Source: Stenotrophomonas rhizophila (GTDB taxonomy: Bacteria > Pseudomonadota > Gammaproteobacteria > Xanthomonadales > Xanthomonadaceae). Taken from it: a stretch of 64,000 nucleotides of DNA. The first letter of the stretch is position 1. The number at the start of each line of letters is the position of its first letter. The DNA lies in the NCBI RefSeq assembly GCF_020857975.1, contig NZ_JACWUO010000008.1, positions 62,001-126,000 on the forward strand. Direction: 5' to 3'. Position numbers and translations under genes: made by a program. The notes beneath the pieces were generated by a model that saw nothing but the letters and a program-made list of their open reading frames with translations, was not told the DNA's origin and did no database searches. This document shows, piece by piece, positions 56,118 through 64,000 of the stretch.

Positions 56118-57425
56118 TCATGGCAGAAGGTCAGGATAGAACCCGGCTATGATCGCCTTGGTCTCATGCAGCACCCGCGCGTTGTCATGGATGTCGGCGG
56201 TTCCGGTCGGCTGACCGTTGTGGTGGATCAACGGAGAGGACCATAGATTCACCCGATCACAGGCAACCTCGGGACACTCCTGCGCCATCACTGTCCTCCA
56301 ACGCGGCTCGATGTCCACCGCAGCGCGATATCCATGGCCATAGGCGAACCTGGGCGGATCGAGGGTCGCATTCTCGGTATTGTGATCAGCGCCGAGCAGA
56401 TGTCCCATTTCATGGGCCAAGGTGTGCTCTGACAGGCAACGTCGCTCCACGGCCAGGAATGCCGTCTCCCGGGTTGCCAGGATCTGTTGGGCCGAGCCAC
56501 ACACAGGGACATCCGCGCCGGTATCGACCACCATCACCATGACATCGGCGCGTTCCCTTTCACGCGCAATGTGCAACAGCCACAGCGGCCCATTGCGACC
56601 GGCGCTGATATCGTCCATCGTCTGGTCGAGGCTGGTTTCCATATAGCCCGGGAGCGCGTTCGCCGCAGTTTTCAGGCTCAGCTTGATACCACTTTCGGCA
56701 AAGCCCTTGTTGGCATCATCAATGGCCTGTCGCACCTGACCAAGCAAGGGATCGACACCATCCGCTGCTGCACCGGCTGCCAGCCCATATACAACCCGCA
56801 CGACATGTTCGACATCCTCCCCAGACACATCCGCGCTGGGATCCCGCATGGGCGTCGGTCGGTCCGGTCGTACATCACGGACGTCGTTGTTTTCGTTCAC
56901 GCGGAAGCGGCGCATATCGCGCTTCACCAATACATCGCCATTGAGTTCATAGCGCATTTTTCCTAGTCGGAACTCGGCGTTGAACCCATGCGCAGACGCC
57001 CAGATCTTCACCTGGGCACCCTGCGCGCCTACCGGCCCGGCCATCCCGGTACTGCCGTGCACGGTGCCTGCCCAAGCCGCAACTGGCAACGCGTTCCCCT
57101 GCCGTTGCGGGCTGCCGCCGTCATCAATGCTGTATAGCCACTCGCCGTGTGATCGGGCCGGCAGATCGCGCGTGTCGCGGACCAGCTGCAGGGTCGTATC
57201 GTAGAGATCGATGCTGATTTCCTGTGCCTGCAGTGCAGCCGGGTTGACCCTTACCCGGCGCACCCAGTCCACCTCGACACCGCGATGCCGACGGCGCTGT
57301 TCGGCATCAGCTTCGATGCCCGATGTTGCGACCTCCACAAAAGCTTCCGCCGCCGCGACAGGCGATGCCGGCAGTACCAGCCCCCATGCCACCGTGCCTG
57401 CAAACCATATCGTCTGCATACCCAT
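56118..57425 (-). CDS. Secreted zinc metalloprotease with HExxHxxGxxH motif
   Basis: This 435-residue exported protein has a Sec signal (TVAWGLVLPASPVAAA). The catalytic zinc motif HTLAHEMGHLLGADH matches HExxHxxGxxH of reprolysin-like metzincins. The conserved methionine turn probably lies in WRTVMAQECPEVACD. The N-terminal half is an uncharacterised beta-rich region (EISIDLYDTTLQLVRDTRD). Secreted proteases of this type degrade host or prey proteins or process surface proteins. The ATG at 57425 has GGGGGA eight bases upstream; a longer frame adds 28 residues before the signal. The 247 bases up to the next gene show no feature. Confidence 0.82.
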   Translation of the reverse strand: MGMQTIWFAGTVAWGLVLPASPVAAAEAFVEVATSGIEADAEQRRRHRGVEVDWVRRVRVNPAALQAQEISIDLYDTTLQLVRDTRDLPARSHGEWLYSIDDGGSPQRQGNALPVAAWAGTVHGSTGMAGPVGAQGAQVKIWASAHGFNAEFRLGKMRYELNGDVLVKRDMRRFRVNENNDVRDVRPDRPTPMRDPSADVSGEDVEHVVRVVYGLAAGAAADGVDPLLGQVRQAIDDANKGFAESGIKLSLKTAANALPGYMETSLDQTMDDISAGRNGPLWLLHIARERERADVMVMVVDTGADVPVCGSAQQILATRETAFLAVERRCLSEHTLAHEMGHLLGADHNTENATLDPPRFAYGHGYRAAVDIEPRWRTVMAQECPEVACDRVNLWSSPLIHHNGQPTGTADIHDNARVLHETKAIIAGFYPDLLP

Positions 57426-57672
57426 GCGTATTTCCCCCGCTGCAACCGCAGCCATCAATAGGCCAGACGCGCCTGCGGACGTAGTAGTGCCACCGCAAAC
57501 GCCTGACAAGAAAGAACAGGGTCGAGACTAGGCGCGGCGGCAGCGGCAAGCCGTGCTTGGCATCACGCTATCAATCGAATCAGCAGAGGGTACGAAAAGC
57601 ATTGCTGAAGCCTTGGAAGAAACGCGCCGCCTGCGTCACGACAAAGCACGCCTCCCTCTGCAATCGCTGCAT

Positions 57673-58188
57673 TTACAGGCTTGCCGTCAGCGGGCAGTCG
57701 CCGCCCTGGCGGCATTCGCGCAACGCGCACTGCCGCGCCGCCTCGGCATCGTCCAGCGCGGTCAGGTCAATGGTTTCGGACGCCTCGGTGACCACGTACA
57801 GGATCGGGTAGTCCCATTGGCCCTGCGCGCGGTCGGCGCGCAGGAACAACCGGCCCTTGCCCTGCGGCCCGTGTAGCTGGACCACCAGCTGGCTGGAGGC
57901 GGTGCCATCGCCGCTGGAGGCCACCTCGCCCATCGGCAGGAAACCGTCCTGGATCGGTTCGCCGAGCTCGGCCACCAACTCGACGCTGCAATGCGCGCGC
58001 CGCATGGCTTCAAGATAGGGCTCGCTGCCGCGGATCCACTGCGACCACTGCACCAGTACCAACCAGACCACCGCAGCGGCCGCCGCGCCGGGCACCAGCA
58101 CGGCCAGCGGCAGCGCCCAGCGCCAGTGGCGGCGCCACCATCCCTGGTAAGAGCGAACAACCCCGGGAAGCGGGGGTGGCTGGGTCAT
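57673..58188 (-). CDS. Coa1/Tim21-domain membrane protein
   Basis: This 171-residue protein has one membrane helix (WALPLAVLVPGAAAAAVVWLVLVQ) and a periplasmic domain like the cytochrome oxidase assembly factor Coa1 family: YLEAMRRAHCSVELVAELGEPIQDG, then QLVVQLHGPQGKGRLFLRA. Bacterial members are usually small, stand-alone, and of unknown role. The start lies 36 bases downstream of the DPP IV stop, so co-transcription is possible. Two late cysteines (CALRECRQGGDC region) could form a disulfide. Confidence 0.75.
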   Translation of the reverse strand: MTQPPPLPGVVRSYQGWWRRHWRWALPLAVLVPGAAAAAVVWLVLVQWSQWIRGSEPYLEAMRRAHCSVELVAELGEPIQDGFLPMGEVASSGDGTASSQLVVQLHGPQGKGRLFLRADRAQGQWDYPILYVVTEASETIDLTALDDAEAARQCALRECRQGGDCPLTASL

Positions 58189-58224
58189 CGGCGTCCTCCT
58201 TGTCGAGCCGGTGATGCACGTGGA

Positions 58225-60510
<2,286 letters not shown>

Positions 60511-60549
60511 TCATCCTAACCAAAACCATCCCGGCCCGGCCAAACCCCG

Positions 60550-60620
60550 GTAGTGCCGGCCGCTGGCCGGCTTCTCGCTGCGCCATCCATTCCAAGGAGC
60601 CGGCCAGCGGCCGGCACTAC
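60550..60620. repeat. Inverted pair of SMAG/REP elements
   Basis: GTAGTGCCGGCCGCTGGCCG at 60550 and its inverse ending in CTAC at 60620 flank a 23-base spacer. The halves match those at 54131-54192 almost base for base. It separates DPP IV and yfcG, both on the minus strand. Confidence 0.85.
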
Positions 60621-60629
60621 CTGCAGGGC

Positions 60630-61319
60630 TTACCGTTGCCCGAACAGGTGTTTGCGCTCTTCGGCGCTGAGCGGCTTGCCGGCGTCCGGGTTGACCTGCG
60701 TGCGCAGCGCATAGGCCCGCGCGGTGGCCGGGCGCGCGGCGATCGCATCATGCCAGCGCTTGAGGTGGGGGAACGCGTCGAAATCGACCGGCAGCTTGTC
60801 GTAGGCGCCGACCCACGGGTAGCTGGCCATGTCGGCGATGCTGTAGTTGTCCCCACCCAGATAGGCCGACTGCGCCAGGCGCTTGTCCATCACCCCGTGC
60901 AGGCGGCGCACCTCGCTGTTGTAGCGTTCGATGGCATAGGGGATCTGCTCGGGCGCATATACGTTGAAGTGCCCCATCTGGCCGCTCATCGGGCCCAGCC
61001 CGGCCATCTGCCAGAACAGCCATTCCAGCACCGCCACCCGGCCGCGCGCGTCGGTCGGCAGGAAGCGGCCGGTCTTCTCGGCCAGGTACAGCAGGATCGC
61101 GCCGGACTCGAACACGCTCTGCGGCGCGCCACCGTCGGCCGGCTGGTGGTCGACCAGGGCCGGCATCTTGTTGTTGGGCGAGATGGCCAGGAATTCGGGC
61201 TTGAACTGGTCGCCATTGCCGATGTTGACCGGCACGATCCGGTACGGCAGTCCCAGCTCCTCCAGCAACAGGGTGACTTTGTGGCCGTTGGGGGTGGGCC
61301 AGTAGTACAGGTCGATCAT
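60630..61319 (-). CDS. yfcG: Glutathione S-transferase-like disulfide-bond oxidoreductase YfcG
   Basis: This 229-residue Nu-class glutathione S-transferase reduces disulfides such as that of 2-hydroxyethyl disulfide with glutathione, in the cytoplasm. It matches E. coli YfcG closely: MIDLYYWPTPNGHKVTLLLE, ISPNNKMPALVDH, FESGAILLYLAEKTGRFLP and GGDNYSIADMASYPW. The threonine/asparagine pair in PTPNGH is the active-site feature of this class, with no catalytic cysteine. It is a single-gene unit beside a REP pair. Confidence 0.93.
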   Translation of the reverse strand: MIDLYYWPTPNGHKVTLLLEELGLPYRIVPVNIGNGDQFKPEFLAISPNNKMPALVDHQPADGGAPQSVFESGAILLYLAEKTGRFLPTDARGRVAVLEWLFWQMAGLGPMSGQMGHFNVYAPEQIPYAIERYNSEVRRLHGVMDKRLAQSAYLGGDNYSIADMASYPWVGAYDKLPVDFDAFPHLKRWHDAIAARPATARAYALRTQVNPDAGKPLSAEERKHLFGQR

Positions 61320-61427
61320 GGCGGCAGCTCATGTACGGGGAAACGCCGAGTGTAGTGCGGGAGTTGGGTTGGCAGGGTCAAGCCGGACCCGGTAACCTGC
61401 GTCGTCCCCGCAACGCAGCATCCCAGC

Positions 61428-62063
61428 ATGGCCACCGCCCACAAGCCCATCAGCCCCCTGTCCTCCCTGATCTTCGCCTCGCGCTGGCTGCAGCTGCCGC
61501 TGTACCTGGGGCTGATCCTGGCGCAGTGCGTCTACGTCTTCCTGTTCGGCAAGGAGCTGTGGCACCTGCTGCACAAGGCCAACAGCATGGGCGAGCAGGA
61601 AATCATGCTGCTGGTACTGGGCCTGATCGACGTGGTGATGATCTCCAACCTGCTGGTGATGGTGATCGTGGGCGGCTATGAGACCTTCGTGTCGCGCCTG
61701 CGCCTGGAAAACCACCCGGACCAGCCCGAATGGCTCAGCCACGTCAACGCCAGCGTGCTCAAGGTCAAGCTGGCGCTGTCGATCATCGGCATCTCCTCGA
61801 TCCACCTGCTGAAGACCTTCATCGGCGCCGGCAACCTGGACGGGCTGCCCTCGTGTGACAGCGATGCCTACCTGCAGGCGGTGTCGGCCGCCGTCGCCGC
61901 GCACGGCCCGACCGCCACGGTCGCCTTCAAGTGCGCGGCGATGACCTCCACCGGGGTGATGTGGCAGACCATCATCCATGCCGCCTTCATCCTGTCGGCG
62001 ATCGGCATCGCCTACACCGACAAGCTGATGAACGGCACGCCCAGCAAGGCCCTGTCGCACTAA
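61428..62063 (+). CDS. YqhA/UPF0114 family membrane protein
   Basis: This 211-residue inner-membrane protein of the TIGR00645 family has membrane helices at [46 protein letters not shown] and [19 protein letters not shown], and the conserved signature [28 protein letters not shown] (quoted in part). It is about 45 residues longer than E. coli YqhA; the extra block [20 protein letters not shown] lies before the last helix. Function unknown. A hairpin at 62080 follows. Confidence 0.9.
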   Translation: MATAHKPISPLSSLIFASRWLQLPLYLGLILAQCVYVFLFGKELWHLLHKANSMGEQEIMLLVLGLIDVVMISNLLVMVIVGGYETFVSRLRLENHPDQPEWLSHVNASVLKVKLALSIIGISSIHLLKTFIGAGNLDGLPSCDSDAYLQAVSAAVAAHGPTATVAFKCAAMTSTGVMWQTIIHAAFILSAIGIAYTDKLMNGTPSKALSH

Positions 62064-62079
62064 GGCTTGCCCGGCAGCG

Positions 62080-62103
62080 CCGGCATCGGTGACGATGCCG
62101 GCC
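62080..62103 (+). terminator. Hairpin after yqhA
   Basis: GCCGGCATCG, loop GTGA, CGATGCCGGC: a perfect 10-bp stem 16 bases after the yqhA stop. No T-run follows. CTCTACC beyond it is similar to the ends of the REP elements. Confidence 0.5.
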
Positions 62104-62248
62104 TGCTCTACCGCCCTGCCCCGGCCGGGCCGGTGGATGCTAGATTGCACCTCTGCAGCACCGCCATGGACGCTGGGAAACGTCCATGGCCTTTGGCCGG
62201 CCTGACCGTATCGGGCCTTACCTATCGTCGTCTTCAAGGGGAAGTTGG

Positions 62249-63256
62249 ATGTCGCACGTCAACACGATCGCCAAGGCGCGGCTGCTTGCGCCGCTGGCCC
62301 TGCTGGTGGCCCTGGCCGCCTGCTCGGGCAAGGACGAACCCGCGCCTGCCGCACCGACAGCCCCTGCGGCTGCCACGCCCGCTGCGCCGGCCGCGCCGGC
62401 GGTGTCGGCCAAGGTGCAGTCGATGGGCACCGAACAGCTGCGCGAGCTGGCCAGCCAGGCCCTGCGCGAAAACCGCATGTACGCGCCGGCCGGCGACAAC
62501 GCCATCGAGTACTACCTGGCCCTGCGCGACAAGACCCCCGACGATGCCTCGGTCAAGAGCGCGCTGACCGACCTGCTGCCCTACACGCTGATCGCCGCCG
62601 AACAGAGCCTGGCCCGCGAGGACTTCGCCGAAGCGCAGCGCCTGGTGGCCCTGATCGAGAAGGTCGATGCCACCGCCCCGGCCCTGCCGCGCCTGAAGCA
62701 GGGCATCAACGGCAGCATGCAGAATGCGCTCAAGCGCACCCAGGAAGAGACCGACAAGGTCAAGAAGGACGCCGAAGCCCGCGCCAAGCAGCTGGCCGAC
62801 CAGCAGCGCCAGCAGCAGGCCGGCGAAGCCGACGCGGCCCGCCAGATCGCCGCACAGCAGGAAGCGGCGCGCCGCGACAGCGAGCGCCAGGACGGCGAGC
62901 GCCAGGCCGCCGCCCGCCGTGAAGCCGAGCAGCGCCAGCAGGCCGCGGCCGCCCAGCAGGCCGCCGCGGCACGCCAGGCACCGGCCGCGGCCGCCGCCGC
63001 GCCCAGCCTGCGCCCGGTCAGCACCCCGGCCCCGCGCTACCCGGCCGAGGCACTGCGTGCGGGCACCTCCGGCGAAGTGCTGGTGGAGATCACCGTCGGC
63101 ACCGACGGCTCGGTCACCAATGCCCGCGTACTGCGCGCCAACCCGTCGCGCGTGTTCGACCGCGAGGCGCTCAACGCGGTCAAGCGCTGGAAGTTCGAAC
63201 CGGTCAGCGCCCCGGTCACCACCCGCCGCACCCTGGCCTTCGCGCCGGGCGGTTGA
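62249..63256 (+). CDS. Lipoprotein with coiled coil and TonB C-terminal domain
   Basis: This 335-residue protein carries the signal LLAPLALLVALAAC with a lipobox (LAAC), then an Ala/Pro linker, a helical repeat-like region (residues about 55-150), a Gln/Arg/Ala-rich coiled coil (ADQQRQQQAGEADAARQ) and a C-terminal TonB domain with PAPRYPAEALRAGTSGEV and FDREALNAVKRWKFEP. Normal TonB is anchored by a transmembrane helix and contacts ExbB/ExbD; here a lipid anchor takes its place. No exbB or exbD lies nearby. AAGGGGA before the ATG supports the start. Confidence 0.85.
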   Translation: MSHVNTIAKARLLAPLALLVALAACSGKDEPAPAAPTAPAAATPAAPAAPAVSAKVQSMGTEQLRELASQALRENRMYAPAGDNAIEYYLALRDKTPDDASVKSALTDLLPYTLIAAEQSLAREDFAEAQRLVALIEKVDATAPALPRLKQGINGSMQNALKRTQEETDKVKKDAEARAKQLADQQRQQQAGEADAARQIAAQQEAARRDSERQDGERQAAARREAEQRQQAAAAQQAAAARQAPAAAAAAPSLRPVSTPAPRYPAEALRAGTSGEVLVEITVGTDGSVTNARVLRANPSRVFDREALNAVKRWKFEPVSAPVTTRRTLAFAPGG

Positions 63257-63281
63257 TCGCGACCGGCGTCGTTTGAACGCA

Positions 63282-63307
63282 AAAGGCCCGGAGCGATCCG
63301 GGCCTTT
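63282..63307 (+). terminator. Rho-independent terminator
   Basis: AAAGGCCCGGA, loop GCGA, TCCGGGCCTTT: an 11-bp stem 26 bases after the TonB-C lipoprotein stop, with A and T flanks that could serve both strands. Confidence 0.85.
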
Positions 63308-63455
63308 CCAATTGGGGACGGGTGTAGTTAATTCGCCAGCGGGCAATACGCAGCCCAACGATCGCACTTGGCTGACAGCACAACACGCAGTCTCCCTAAC
63401 GCCTGCGGTCTCGCACGTTGGGATCGTGGCAGTTCGCCCTCCAATCTTCCTCCCC

Positions 63456-64000
63456 ATGCCCCGTAGCGCACGCCTGATCCTGCCCGGATTCCCGCACCAC
63501 GTCATACATCGCGGCGTCAATCGCGCTGCCACGTTCATCGACGACAGCGACAAGCTGCAGTACCTACGCCTGCTGCGCAATGCGTGCCGAAAGCATGGCG
63601 TCCAGATCCATGCATTCGTACTGATGAACAACCACGTCCACCTCTTGGTCACGCCCACGACAGCGCCAGGCCTGGCGTGCGCCATGCATGCCACCTGCCA
63701 TTGCTATGTGCGCTACTTCAATACCCGCCATGGACGCAGCGGTACGCTTTGGGAGGGGCGATACAAATCCTGCCTGGTGGATTCGGACCAGTACTTCCTG
63801 ATGGTGTGCCGCTACATTGAGCTGAACCCGGTGCGGGCGGCACTGGTGGCATTGCCCGAGCATTACCCATGGTCCAGCGTACATGCCCATCTGGGCCGAC
63901 GGCGCAACCTGCTACTCACGCCGCATCCGGTGTATCTGTCACTGGGCGACACGGCCGAAAAACGTGCGCTGGCGTATGCCGCGTGGATGCGGCAGGCGGT
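63456..64000 (+). CDS. REP-associated tyrosine transposase (RAYT), partial
   Basis: This Y1 (HUH) transposase-like protein of the RAYT family is cut by the right window edge after 181 residues. The start MPRSARLILPGFPHHVIHRG is typical. The HUH metal motif is visible in FVLMNNHVHLLV, and Y1_Tnp features continue in LWEGRYKSCLV and YIELNPVRAALV. RAYTs are thought to have spread REP palindromes and are domesticated single-copy genes. Many GTAG-headed palindromes lie in this window, consistent with a RAYT that acts on them. The 148 bases before it hold no other gene. Confidence 0.9.
   Translation, partial: MPRSARLILPGFPHHVIHRGVNRAATFIDDSDKLQYLRLLRNACRKHGVQIHAFVLMNNHVHLLVTPTTAPGLACAMHATCHCYVRYFNTRHGRSGTLWEGRYKSCLVDSDQYFLMVCRYIELNPVRAALVALPEHYPWSSVHAHLGRRRNLLLTPHPVYLSLGDTAEKRALAYAAWMRQA

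Noticed and set aside
56118..57425. Metalloprotease as toxin of the Rhs locus
   Set aside because: It is 35 kb away, has its own signal peptide and no immunity-like neighbour.
57426..57672. Small gene between the metalloprotease and the Coa1-like gene
   Set aside because: Short plus-strand frames exist, but none has a ribosome binding site or recognisable sequence, and codon choice is not like the neighbours.

Overview
The window is high-GC chromosomal DNA from a gammaproteobacterium of the Xanthomonadaceae. Stenotrophomonas, or a close relative, is the best guess. The signs are a zinc-independent type HemB, a TonB receptor next to glycoside hydrolases, a periplasmic dipeptidyl peptidase IV, the moxR/DUF58 membrane operon, and many short GTAG-headed palindromes like the SMAG/REP elements of Stenotrophomonas. 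A RAYT (REP-associated tyrosine transposase) lies at the right edge. No rRNA, tRNA, CRISPR array or intact insertion sequence was found. The genus is inferred from these features, not from any database search.

1-14960 is a complete-looking N-acetylgalactosamine (GalNAc) island. On the minus strand lie a GH31 hydrolase with binding domains, a TonB receptor and a Tat-exported GH109 enzyme cut by the window edge. On the plus strand lie agaS, a ROK kinase, agaZ, a DeoR regulator, a deacetylase and an MFS permease. The two transcription units diverge from 7395-7717, which carries repeated ATCTTTCG boxes beside two TTGACA hexamers, a likely AgaR control region.

15193-21170 is a polymorphic-toxin locus: a secreted YD-repeat protein, a translationally coupled second Rhs protein ending in a Tlde1-like L,D-transpeptidase toxin domain, and a small secreted protein placed as its immunity factor. 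21424-23547 holds a lipoprotein, comF and a HipB-like regulator.

23711-28687 is the biotin cluster bioB-bioF-bioH-SDR-bioC behind a clear BirA operator. 28820-30375 encodes a YdcF protein and a threonine dehydratase-like enzyme. 31155-31691 has no protein gene but carries two inward-facing terminators and a near-consensus sigma-54 promoter on the minus strand, so it may encode a small RNA. mnmG and a gamma carbonic anhydrase follow.

34404-41242 is one tight operon: RDD, SpoIIM-like, DUF4129, DUF4350, MoxR and DUF58. 41373-43773 is a zinc-ribbon gene followed upstream by ygiC- and ygiB-like genes. ilvD, dinG, aroE, hemB, a bestrophin, a DUF885 peptidase, a zinc metalloprotease, a Coa1-like protein, DPP IV, yfcG, yqhA and a TonB-C lipoprotein fill the rest. 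These genes are separated by palindromic repeats, a 60-bp tandem repeat, a dispersed 122-124 bp repeat and a SHOCT gene remnant.
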